This document shows, one piece after another, positions 1 to 5,771 of a stretch of 8,496 nucleotides of DNA. The DNA comes from Chloroflexota bacterium. GTDB lineage: Bacteria; Chloroflexota; Anaerolineae; Anaerolineales; UBA11858. The number at the start of each line of letters is the position of its first letter. Position 1 is the first letter of the stretch. The stretch is taken from the NCBI GenBank assembly GCA_030666985.1, contig DAOUWT010000095.1, positions 1 through 8,496 of the forward strand. Direction: 5' to 3'. The notes under the pieces are model-generated. The model worked only from the letters and a program-made list of their open reading frames with translations. It did not search any database and was not told where the DNA came from. The position numbers were made by a program, and so were the translations under genes.

Positions 1-11
1 AAAACGCAAGA

Positions 12-105
12 TATGTCACTCTGAGAGAACGTATTTTGTGAACGAAGAGTCTCCCACTCCGAACGCGGAGATTCTTCGGGCAAAAACCGCCCTCAGAATG
101 ACATA
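12..105. repeat. Nested inverted-repeat (MITE/REP-like) element
   Basis: The outer arms at 12-25 and 92-105 are inverted repeats matching at 13 of 14 positions (TATGTCACTCTGAG against CTCAGAATGACATA). Inner arms at 44-54 and 67-77 pair at 10 of 11 positions. The tip is CTCCG-AACG-CGGAG at 57-70. The whole segment can therefore fold into one long hairpin. It encodes no protein of its own. Short nested-hairpin elements of this kind are common between genes in Anaerolineae-like genomes (general impression, not checked). It ends 24 bases before the GTG of the next gene and may have displaced that gene's true 5' end. Confidence 0.75.
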
Positions 106-129
106 ACAGAGGATGTTTGCGGGAAGGGG

Positions 130-396
130 GTGAATAATTACGAATTTTTACAGGACTACAATTTGCAAGCCAGAATCTACTACAACCGCGGTCATATTGA
201 TTACGCTTATCAGTTATTCACCAATGCTCCAGTTTTGCGATGGGATAACAAAGAAGAATTCAAAAGTTTAGAAAATTACCCACATCATTTCCATAATTTT
301 GCGGGGGATATTGTTTCTTCGCCTTTGATCGGTGATCCATACAAGGATATACAACTTGTGCTTCAAGAAGTGGACAAGTTCATATCAAGCACATAG
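130..396 (+). CDS. TumE-like (DUF6516) toxin-family protein, probably 5'-truncated
   Basis: This 88-residue protein carries what I recognise as the C-terminal half of the TumE/DUF6516 family: an RWDN motif (residues 38-41), then YPHHFH (50-55), then SPLIGDP and a closing helix ending VLQEVDKFI. Family members known to me are nearer 110-130 residues and have an N-terminal beta region that is missing here. The only available start is a GTG, with GGGAAGGGG directly against it rather than at normal spacing. The frame stays open upstream to a TGA at 22-24, but that stretch is repeat-element DNA with no ATG or GTG. I infer that the repeat replaced the true N-terminus, so this may be a pseudogene. 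TumE toxins normally pair with a TumA antitoxin, and none is visible here. The stop is 11 bases before the next gene. The family call is moderately sure; function is doubtful. Confidence 0.6.
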   Translation: MNNYEFLQDYNLQARIYYNRGHIDYAYQLFTNAPVLRWDNKEEFKSLENYPHHFHNFAGDIVSSPLIGDPYKDIQLVLQEVDKFISST

Positions 397-407
397 AGTG
401 TAACCCC

Positions 408-1667
408 ATGCCAATCTTCAACATAGATTTTGCCCCCCCAGCACCATCCGACCGCCGCATAGCCATCCACGTCAAGCCCGCGGCGGAACGATCCCTAAGG
501 CGGGGGCATCCCTGGCTATTCGACCAATCAATTACTAAACTAAGCCACGACGGCGCGGCGGGTGATTTAGCCGTTATCTTTGACAGTAAACGCAACTTTT
601 TAGCCATAGGCTTATATGACCCATACTCAACTATCCGAGTGCGCGTCTTGCAGCACAGAAAACAGGCCCTCATTGACCGGGATTGGTTCAAGGCAAAAAT
701 AGCATCAGCAGGCCAGCTTCGTGCCCCATTGCTCGACCAACCCCCAGGGACAGCCACCACAGGATACCGCCTCATCAACGGCGCAAACGACAGCTTTCCG
801 GGATTGGTCATTGACCGCTACGGGGATGTGGCAGTCCTAAAACTCTACACCCCCGCCTGGATACCCCACCTCAAGGCCCTCACCTCCGCCCTCGAAAGCG
901 CCGCCCCCGTTGAGGGTTTGGTGCTCCGCCTCGGTCGGGCCATGCTGGAACATCCCCAAGCCTTGCACGGCCTGCGGGACGGTATGACCCTCCTCGGCCC
1001 CGACACCGGCGGGTCCATCATCTTCCAAGAAAACGGATTGCGCTTCGAGATTGACCCCATTCACGGCCAAAAGACGGGCTTCTTTCTCGACCAACGCGAC
1101 AACCGCGCCAGAGTAGAGAAACTATCCCACGGGAAAACCGTCCTAAACGCCTTCTCTTACACGGGGGGATTTTCAGTCTACGCGGCCCGGGGCGGGGCGC
1201 GGCAGATAGTTGACCTTGACGCCAGCCAACCGGCCCTGGACGCTGCCATCCGCAACCTGGCTCTCAACCGGCACATTCCAGCCGTGGCAGCCGCCCTCCA
1301 CGAGAGCGTTGCCGGAGACGCTTTTGAGGTGTTGGCGGAAATTGGGGAGAGCAAACGCCGCTTCGACATGGTTATCGTTGATCCCCCTTCGTTTGCGAAA
1401 ACTAAAACCCAGGTAAAGCGTGCCCTTTCGGCTTATGCCCGCCTGACACACCTGGCCCTGGATGTGCTGCGCCCGGGCGGGACGCTGGTGCAAGCCTCTT
1501 GCTCAAGCCGGGTGGACGCGGAAACGTTCTTCACTACGGTCAACCAAGCCGCCACACGGGCAGGTCGCCCCCTACGGGAAATAGGAAAATCAGGCCACGC
1601 CCTGGATCATCCCGTCACCTTCAAAGAGGGGGCTTATCTCAAATGTCTCTTCGCTGTTGCACTCTGA
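408..1667 (+). CDS. Class I SAM-dependent rRNA methyltransferase, RlmI/RlmK family (COG1092)
   Basis: This 419-residue protein has the full RlmI architecture. A PUA RNA-binding domain sits at about 18-85 (IHVKP, RRGHPWLF, DPYSTIRVRVL). A linking domain at about 90-225 includes GYRLINGANDSFPGLVIDRYG. The Rossmann methyltransferase domain follows: QKTGFFLDQR (221-230), SAM-binding motif I VLNAFSYTGGFS (245-256), acidic VDLD (268-271), DPPSFAK (325-331), the SCSS cysteine motif (364-367) and C-terminal DHPVTFKEGAYLK. In Escherichia coli RlmI makes m5C1962 in 23S rRNA. The same target is likely but not proven here. Length fits the family. The ATG at 408 leaves about 17 residues before the PUA domain. 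Its Shine-Dalgarno is weak, so coupling to the upstream gene or a slightly different start is possible. The gene converges on the amphi-Trp gene with only 21 bases between. Confidence 0.93.
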   Translation: MPIFNIDFAPPAPSDRRIAIHVKPAAERSLRRGHPWLFDQSITKLSHDGAAGDLAVIFDSKRNFLAIGLYDPYSTIRVRVLQHRKQALIDRDWFKAKIASAGQLRAPLLDQPPGTATTGYRLINGANDSFPGLVIDRYGDVAVLKLYTPAWIPHLKALTSALESAAPVEGLVLRLGRAMLEHPQALHGLRDGMTLLGPDTGGSIIFQENGLRFEIDPIHGQKTGFFLDQRDNRARVEKLSHGKTVLNAFSYTGGFSVYAARGGARQIVDLDASQPALDAAIRNLALNRHIPAVAAALHESVAGDAFEVLAEIGESKRRFDMVIVDPPSFAKTKTQVKRALSAYARLTHLALDVLRPGGTLVQASCSSRVDAETFFTTVNQAATRAGRPLREIGKSGHALDHPVTFKEGAYLKCLFAVAL

Positions 1668-1688
1668 GAACGGCAATATTCCGAAGTT

Positions 1689-1964
1689 CTAGCCCAATTT
1701 GAGTGGCGAGTGGTATTTGTCATCCAAATACCACTCAATCTCAATCTCTAATTGGCGCTTTGTGCCTTTCTTCTTTTTTGTTTTCTCTTCTAACTCTAGC
1801 TCCACAACCACGTGGTTAGGAAGATGAACTTCGACTTCTTTTTCGCCTTTCAGAAGGATTAGATCATTCGCTTCTATCTTGTCGGCCAACTCATGCAAAA
1901 AACTGGCTGTATCTGCCAAACTTCGCTTGTCTTTACTCTTCAAAAGCACTTTTTTCTTACCCAT
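1689..1964 (-). CDS. Amphi-Trp domain-containing protein
   Basis: This 91-residue cytosolic protein matches the small amphi-Trp family pattern. A lysine-rich start leads into an amphipathic helix with the LADTASFLHELADKIE pattern (16-31). Alternating beta strands follow (LILLKGEKEVEVHLP, VVVELELEE), then a lysine-rich turn (61-70) and the signature strand LEIEIEWYL with Trp78. The biochemical function of the family is unknown to me. The ATG is supported by GGAGG six bases upstream (TAAACGGAGGCTTTGTATG). About 13 residues follow the signature Trp, encoded across an 11-bp perfect hairpin, so the tail may be an extension. The gene lies on the same strand as, and 82 bases downstream of, the Lcl-type membrane protein gene. 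Confidence 0.8.
   Translation of the reverse strand: MGKKKVLLKSKDKRSLADTASFLHELADKIEANDLILLKGEKEVEVHLPNHVVVELELEEKTKKKKGTKRQLEIEIEWYLDDKYHSPLKLG
1708..1736. repeat. Perfect 11-bp hairpin overlapping the amphi-Trp 3' end
   Basis: Arms GAGTGGTATTT (1708-1718) and AAATACCACTC (1726-1736) are exact inverted repeats around a 7-base loop. The hairpin sits between two convergent genes but inside the last codons of the minus-strand one. There is no clear U-tract on either strand, so a bidirectional terminator role is only possible. Confidence 0.55.
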
Positions 1965-2046
1965 ACAAAGCCTCCGTTTATTTGGCTAAATGTCTGTATT
2001 TATTGTACTCGATATATACTAATGCATCACCTCATCTTCGCCGCCA

Positions 2047-3105
2047 TCACTCTTCTTTTACACAGCGATAGCCATGCCTGGGATTCCCCCACCATTTACC
2101 CTGGGAACTGACAGAGTTGCCGTTATATCCAACATAATAAGCCTCTTCTGTATTATCTTCATCAGCGGCCCAATAATAAATAGGCTCCTCATCGGGTGCC
2201 CAGAGAGGTGTTTCTTTATCGGGAGTAATTTGGCAACTGATTTCATCTTCTTCCCGATCCCAGACGCAGCCCGCGTTTTCCCCGTGCAGGGTTAGAGAAC
2301 TGACGAGCTCATTCACGGTTGGCATACGCCAGATCTTTTGCGGAGCATCCATAAGGGCTGTCCCCTCAACATTGAGGTATCGACATAGTCCCGTTTCTTG
2401 CATATCTGCTAAAGTAGCGTCTTTATCCTCGAAATCAACCTTTTCTTTCAATCCCAGCGGAGGAACTCCATAAAAAGCTAAACTGTTCCAAGAAGGATAC
2501 CCTCCCCAAGGTTGTTTCCAATTCCAACCTGGGCCTTGAGGAGCCCAAATGAGTTTGACGCCATGGCCCTCAATAAGGCGTGCTCCACGTTCACCGTCGT
2601 CTACCCGGGTTATGAGAATGGGGAAATAGTAAATTGACACGCCCAGGAAAACTAACAAGGGAATACCAAGTACCAGCAAATAGGAGAGATTTTTACGCCA
2701 CCAAGGCTGGGCTGGCTTATGAGAAATGCTGCGGCGTCGCTTGGCTACCAAGATGAACAAAGCCCCGATGACAATCAATATCCCGCTGACCGGGAAAGTA
2801 CTCAAGGCCCAACGCCAATTAAGCCAGCCCCGGGAGTAAGCCAGCCCCCACCACCAAGCGGTGAATCCCGTCCCCAGCACAATAATCACCCACCCGCCTA
2901 CTTTCGGCCAGGTCAGCGCTAGACTGGCCAAAATCATACAGACTAGAACGGGAATTAAATAGCGGACGGTGCCAGAAAATGAGGTTCCCCAGCCTTCGTA
3001 ATACATTTCCGCACTTCCCCAAAAGGCCCACATCCCGGTTATGAGCGCCAGAAAAGCAGTGGATAAATAGCCAGGCCAACGCTTTTTGAGATTTTGAAAA
3101 AACAT
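2047..3105 (-). CDS. Five-helix membrane protein with extracytoplasmic Lcl/DUF1566-like domain
   Basis: The 352-residue product has five hydrophobic helices at about 12-34, 47-66, 70-91, 99-121 and 138-164. Positive clusters KKR (7-9) and AKRRR..WWRK (121-138) put the N-terminus and the helix 4-5 loop inside, so the 165-352 domain should lie outside the membrane. That domain resembles the Lcl C-terminal (DUF1566) fold: KIWRMPTVNEL (257-267), YYWAADE (310-316) and a closing GYRCVKEE. Four cysteines (241, 280, 291, 347) lie in it and could form disulfides. Lcl-type domains occur in bacterial surface proteins, often of unknown role. The partner or ligand cannot be told from sequence. The start is supported by GGAGG five bases before the ATG, and that GGAGG lies in a repeat-like segment also seen near 5803-5814. 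Membrane topology is fairly certain; the domain name is moderately so. Confidence 0.72.
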   Translation of the reverse strand: MFFQNLKKRWPGYLSTAFLALITGMWAFWGSAEMYYEGWGTSFSGTVRYLIPVLVCMILASLALTWPKVGGWVIIVLGTGFTAWWWGLAYSRGWLNWRWALSTFPVSGILIVIGALFILVAKRRRSISHKPAQPWWRKNLSYLLVLGIPLLVFLGVSIYYFPILITRVDDGERGARLIEGHGVKLIWAPQGPGWNWKQPWGGYPSWNSLAFYGVPPLGLKEKVDFEDKDATLADMQETGLCRYLNVEGTALMDAPQKIWRMPTVNELVSSLTLHGENAGCVWDREEDEISCQITPDKETPLWAPDEEPIYYWAADEDNTEEAYYVGYNGNSVSSQGKWWGNPRHGYRCVKEE

Positions 3106-3228
3106 GTTTACCTCCGCATTCGGTCAGGAGTCCTTCACTATCTGTGTTGGCAGCGTGCCCGTTCGGTGGGGACACCCTCACTATCCACTGGGAATGCATT
3201 GATGATTTTTCCAAATGCGATTGCCCTG
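3106..3228. other. Gene-free spacer with repeat-like sequence
   Basis: No coding sequence is credible here. The segment starts with ACCTCCGCATTC (3110-3121), identical to 5803-5814 beside a hairpin repeat, and contains two copies of TCACTATC (3135-3142 and 3178-3185). It probably contains part of a dispersed intergenic repeat and supplies the ribosome-binding site of the gene at 3105. I could not pick out a convincing promoter. Confidence 0.4.
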
Positions 3229-3348
3229 TCACTCCCCAGCCCCCAAAACCACCTCGCGCTCTTCCATGAGAATATCCGCCACATCCCAGCCTTTCAAGTC
3301 CATCAACTCAATGAAAGCGCGGCGGAAGAGCAGCCGGACGCGGATCGT

Positions 3349-3391
3349 GGCCAAGACCTCCGAGGTTTCTGAAACCTCGGAGGTCTTGGCC
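3349..3391. repeat. Perfect 43-bp palindrome inside a coding frame
   Basis: Arms 3349-3368 and 3372-3391 are exact 20-bp inverted repeats around CTG. On the minus strand the palindrome is read in frame as KTSEVSETSEVLA, between VFEASQ and TIRVRLLFRRAF of the lipoprotein pseudogene. The flanking residues make a continuous family-like sequence if the insert is removed, so I infer an in-frame insertion of a mobile palindromic element. Confidence 0.9.
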
Positions 3392-3675
3392 TGGGAAGCC
3401 TCAAAAACATAAACAGTAGTATCACTCCCCAGGGCGGGAATACGGTTATCGCTCAAAATTCGGGTTGGGTTCCAGTACGCGCCCGTGGGGGAGACTTCTG
3501 TCCACATTTCTTCTAGGATTTTGGCGTAGGCCGTGCCAGGCCTTCCGGCGTAGTATCCCGCTTCGGGATCGCCTACCCCGCCCCAGGCCGGGACGGTTGG
3601 CCCCTCCCCCAGGGGCAGAGAATCCCCCCCCGGGCCGGTCACGTCCACATCTGTGCCGTTGTACATGGTCATAAA

Positions 3676-3745
3676 GCGGGGATTTGTGGCCGCTTGGGAG
3701 TGAGCGTCTAGCGGGGATTTGTGGCCGCTTGGGAGTGAGCGTCTA
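3676..3745. repeat. 35-bp perfect tandem duplication
   Basis: Two identical 35-base units, 3676-3710 and 3711-3745, begin GCGGGGATTTGTGG and end GTGAGCGTCTA. Since 35 is not a multiple of three, the duplication shifts the frame of the lipoprotein gene and creates its premature TAG. The identity of the copies points to a recent event or an assembly slip. Confidence 0.95.
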
Positions 3746-4188
3746 GCAGCCATTCGTCCACGGGAAGCATGAAATTCAGGTCTGTGCCTTCGTTGCTGTG
3801 ACACTCCGCGCAGCCCTGATGCTCCCCCTCCCCGGCGTGATGCTGCGAGGGCAGCCAGGCGTAGTCGGGGTTATCCTCGCTGGCGTGGGCGTGGAGGTGG
3901 AGTTCGAGATCATCTACCCCCGGCATGATCTCCTCCCCGCCGGTGATGAAATATCCCTCGGCATAGGCCGTGATAGCCACCGACTGGCCGGGAGTCAAGT
4001 CCCCCAGGGTGAAACGCCCCTCCGCATCGGTGAGGGTGAAGTGCTCGGTAGTTTGCACCCGCACCACCGCGCCGGGGACGGGGACATCATCGTCCAGAAC
4101 CAATCCAGAGATAGTGTCTTGCGGTTGAGGAGTGCTGCAAGCCGATACCAGAGCCGCCAACATGATCACGCATGTTATTTTGGGACAA

Positions 4189-4203
4189 AGACTTCCGAAG
4201 TCT
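4189..4203. repeat. Short palindrome AGACTTC-C-GAAGTCT in the signal-peptide region
   Basis: Seven-base arms are exact inverted repeats around one base. The core AAGAC-T-TCCGA-A-GT matches AAGAC-C-TCCGA-G-GT in the 3349-3391 palindrome, with both differing positions changed together so that pairing is kept. On the minus strand it encodes KRLDFGSLC just before the hydrophobic part of the lipoprotein signal. Confidence 0.65.
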
Positions 4204-4301
4204 AGTCTTTTATTTTTGAGATAATACGATATGTTGGACATAATCTTACCTCATGTGGCGTTGTGCTAAAACCAATCTGACCATCGCTTTGCGGGAAAAA
4301 A

Positions 4302-4372
4302 TCGCAACCCCACAGGTGCAACGCACTTCTAAAATTGTGAAGTACAATGCACCTGTCTGCTAGTTTTTGCGA
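4302..4372. repeat. Hairpin repeat with nested arms
   Basis: ACAGGTGCA (4312-4320) pairs exactly with TGCACCTGT (4348-4356). Further pairing of ACTTC (4325-4329) with GAAGT (4339-4343) lies inside it, and TCGCAA/TTGCGA (4302-4307 and 4367-4372) lies outside it. It is a noncoding foldback element between the lipoprotein gene start and an anchor remnant. Its left end is close to the presumed promoter region of the lipoprotein gene. Confidence 0.6.
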
Positions 4373-4431
4373 CGCCGCACCCAAGCCAATCCAATCGCTG
4401 CCAAGGGCAGTAATCCTTCCAGGCAGGGAGC
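4360..4431 (-). pseudogene. Remnant of a C-terminal membrane anchor (tail 1)
   Basis: The minus strand reads PCLEGLLPLAAIGLAW followed by VRRRKN and TAG. This is a Cys-Pro/Gly-hydrophobic-RRR tail like the C-terminal sorting or anchor signals I associate with Chloroflexota surface proteins. The frame is open back to about 4487 but crosses repeat DNA, and I see no start codon or protein body. I infer that it is the leftover end of a deleted surface-protein gene. The stop lies just inside the hairpin repeat at 4302-4372. Confidence 0.5.
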
Positions 4432-4435
4432 CACC

Positions 4436-4534
4436 GAATGAATTCGACGTCTAAGGAACAAAACGCGATAAATCGCGTTGGGGGTTTTCTAACCCATTTC
4501 AATGGGTTTGGTTCATTAGGCTATGAATTCATTC
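4436..4534. repeat. Multi-hairpin MITE-like element with 10-bp inverted ends
   Basis: Ends GAATGAATTC (4436-4445) and GAATTCATTC (4525-4534) are exact inverted repeats. Between them lie two perfect hairpins, AACGCGAT-AA-ATCGCGTT (4462-4479) and AACCCATT-TC-AATGGGTT (4491-4508). A third, GCTATGAA-TTCA-TTCATAGC (4520-4539), overlaps the right end. There is no coding capacity. It sits exactly between two anchor-tail remnants and seems to have interrupted the right-hand one. Confidence 0.65.
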
Positions 4535-4587
4535 ATAGCTATCCCCACCAACCCCAGCGGCAGCATCCCGCCCAGGCAGGGGAGATT
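4516..4587 (-). pseudogene. Remnant of a second C-terminal anchor (tail 2)
   Basis: The minus strand reads NLPCLGGMLPLGLVGIA and then MNEFIA and TAA. The last six residues are encoded by the inverted end of the adjacent element, so the normal basic tail is missing. The motif closely parallels tail 1 (PCLxGxLPLxxxGIA). A Gly/Pro-rich run (APGGGPSPGDGP) precedes it. The frame is the same as the gene ending at 4708 but is separated from it by a TAG and a TGA. It is either a relic of a separate surface protein or a lost extension of that gene. Confidence 0.5.
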
Positions 4588-4597
4588 CGGGCCATCG

Positions 4598-4619
4598 CCG
4601 GGGGAGGGGCCTCCCCCGG
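4598..4619. repeat. GC-rich perfect 10-bp palindrome
   Basis: CCGGGGGAGG (4598-4607) pairs exactly with CCTCCCCCGG (4610-4619) around GG. It lies about 90 bases past the stop of the minus-strand gene ending at 4708. No U-tract follows on either strand, so a terminator function is uncertain. Stretch 4620-4707 is GC-rich and otherwise shows no gene. Confidence 0.55.
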
Positions 4620-4707
4620 GGGCTGGTCGCCCACACTGGGGGATGGCGTCCCCAGCCGGGAGACGCCTCCCCCCTCCGCAGCCTCAACGCCGGGCGAATG
4701 TTCCCCA

Positions 4708-5715
4708 CTATTCACCACCAGCGGGAAGTTGAATAAATACCTCAGCCGGGCCGCTGATGGTTGGCACCGAAAGTTTGTATTCGCCAGGGTACACACCAGA
4801 TTCGTCAAAGCCGAGACGCTCTTCAAAGAACATGTTCAAAGCGGGTAAAACACCTTCCAGCCAAAAAATATCTTGGCGGGTGGGCGGGGTGACCTCCATT
4901 GTTATGCTAGCCCGAACGATACTTGGATAAGCGTGTTGGTTGGGAATGGGCCAATTATAGCGGCTAACAGCATCCAGATCATCGTAAGCGAGCGCGAGAG
5001 GAATTTCATACGTGAACGCAAGCCAACTCATCTGCTCAGAGAACTTGTCGGGGGAACTCCCGCTTAGCATCATTTTCAGGTCTTCCCAATTATCATTCAC
5101 CGAAAGGCCATAACTTTCTTTATTCATTCCAATCACAACGGCATAGCGTGGATCAGCGTCTAGGGGGTAGCGAATTTCTATGGGGATTTCGTAGGGCAGC
5201 ATCTCCCATGGCGCTAGGCGGTAGAATTTGGCCGCCGCCGTGAATATACGCTCCAGCAGGGGGACGGTCACATTGGGCACCGATAGCAAGCTAGGTATCT
5301 CAGGAAAACCACGGTTCATGCATCGTTCAAGAGATTCAAGAGCGGGTCCCAAATAAGATAACTGGCGCCGGTATTGGCATTGAATATCAAGCTCTGCCAA
5401 GCGTGGAGCAAGAGCTTGGACAAGCTGCTCATCATCCATGACCACCATCTTAGGGCGGCGTTTACGCCCGGCCCCAAGCATTGGTCTATGCATGGTTTTG
5501 AGTAACTTTTCCCAAACCTGGTCAGGCGTAGGCGGGGCTTCTTCCAAGCCTGTACAAAGTACTTTGTCTCGGTCACTGATGAATTTTATGTAATAAGGGC
5601 GGTACGGAGGTTCGTCCTTTGGGGTAATCCATAAACGCCCTTGGCGCGTGGTTCCCTCCCAGACTTCATTGATTTGTTTTAGACGACGGATTTCCTCAAG
5701 GGTTATTTTTGCCAT
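4708..5715 (-). CDS. Uncharacterised protein, DUF6930/DUF7309-like
   Basis: This is a 335-residue soluble protein with no signal peptide or membrane helix. The N-terminal part (1-80) has short helix and strand segments with WITPKDEPPYRPYY. PKMVVMDDEQLVQALAPRLAELDI (88-111, in two blocks) resembles DUF6930-type segments. The block FTAAAKFYRLAPWEML (158-173) and the later VVIGMNKESYGLSV (193-206) resemble DUF7309-type proteins. The C-terminal third ends with a beta-rich GVYPGEYKLSVPTISG. I recall no enzymatic motif and assign no activity. The start is supported by AGGAG seven bases before the ATG. The gene is transcribed divergently from the fur-cbi operon across a 359-base intergenic region. 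Domain names are from memory and are moderately to weakly sure; the reading frame itself is convincing. Confidence 0.72.
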   Translation of the reverse strand: MAKITLEEIRRLKQINEVWEGTTRQGRLWITPKDEPPYRPYYIKFISDRDKVLCTGLEEAPPTPDQVWEKLLKTMHRPMLGAGRKRRPKMVVMDDEQLVQALAPRLAELDIQCQYRRQLSYLGPALESLERCMNRGFPEIPSLLSVPNVTVPLLERIFTAAAKFYRLAPWEMLPYEIPIEIRYPLDADPRYAVVIGMNKESYGLSVNDNWEDLKMMLSGSSPDKFSEQMSWLAFTYEIPLALAYDDLDAVSRYNWPIPNQHAYPSIVRASITMEVTPPTRQDIFWLEGVLPALNMFFEERLGFDESGVYPGEYKLSVPTISGPAEVFIQLPAGGE

Positions 5716-5771
5716 ATTTTTCTCCTATAATCGTTTACCGTAATTACTCAAAATCATATCTGGTTTCAGCA

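Larger units (their letters stand above)
3229..4241 (-). pseudogene. Frameshifted lipoprotein with carboxypeptidase-regulatory-like domain and a c-type haem motif
   Basis: Read from 4241, the product begins with a lipoprotein signal peptide (VIMLAALVSAC, lipidated Cys35). A carboxypeptidase-regulatory-like beta domain follows (about 43-115; ISGLVLDDDVPVPGAVVRV, EGRFTLGDLTPGQ), then one c-type haem motif CAECH (144-148) and DEWLLDAHSQAATNPR. A TAG created by a 35-bp tandem duplication stops it at 3708. The C-terminal half continues in another frame to 3229: NPRFMTMYNGTDV, GTAYAKILEEMW, YWNPTRI, DNRIPALGSDTTVYVFEAS, FRRAFIELMDLKGWDVADILMEE. Removing one 35-bp copy gives a continuous 325-residue protein. 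Family relatives I recall carry several CxxCH motifs in the middle, so a large internal deletion is also likely. GAGGT lies six bases before the ATG. Palindromic inserts sit in the signal-peptide region and near the C-terminus. It is broken unless the duplication is an assembly error. Confidence 0.75.

Noticed and set aside
2002..2030. Minus-strand promoter for the amphi-Trp gene (TACAAT at 2002-2007)
   Set aside because: The -10-like hexamer is fair but no acceptable -35 hexamer lies at proper spacing; co-transcription with the upstream gene is as likely.
2819..3232. Minus-strand open frame of 137 codons
   Set aside because: It overlaps the N-terminal helices of the membrane protein in another frame and crosses the gene-free spacer; no start signal or family resemblance.
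4202..4384. Possible 60-residue minus-strand protein between the lipoprotein start and the palindrome cluster
   Set aside because: It would need a TTG start, crosses a hairpin repeat, overlaps the lipoprotein signal region and resembles no protein; an anchor remnant in another frame explains its start.
4598..4619. Intrinsic terminator for the 4708-5715 gene
   Set aside because: The stem is strong but no T-run follows in the direction of transcription.
4438..4848. Plus-strand open frame of 136 codons
   Set aside because: It runs through the multi-hairpin element and opposite the end of the well-supported minus-strand gene; its proline/glycine-rich content comes from GC-rich palindromes.
5722..5750. 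Promoter TTGAGT-N16-TATAGG for the gene starting at 5715
   Set aside because: The -10 would overlap the ribosome-binding site and leave too short a leader, so the match is probably chance.
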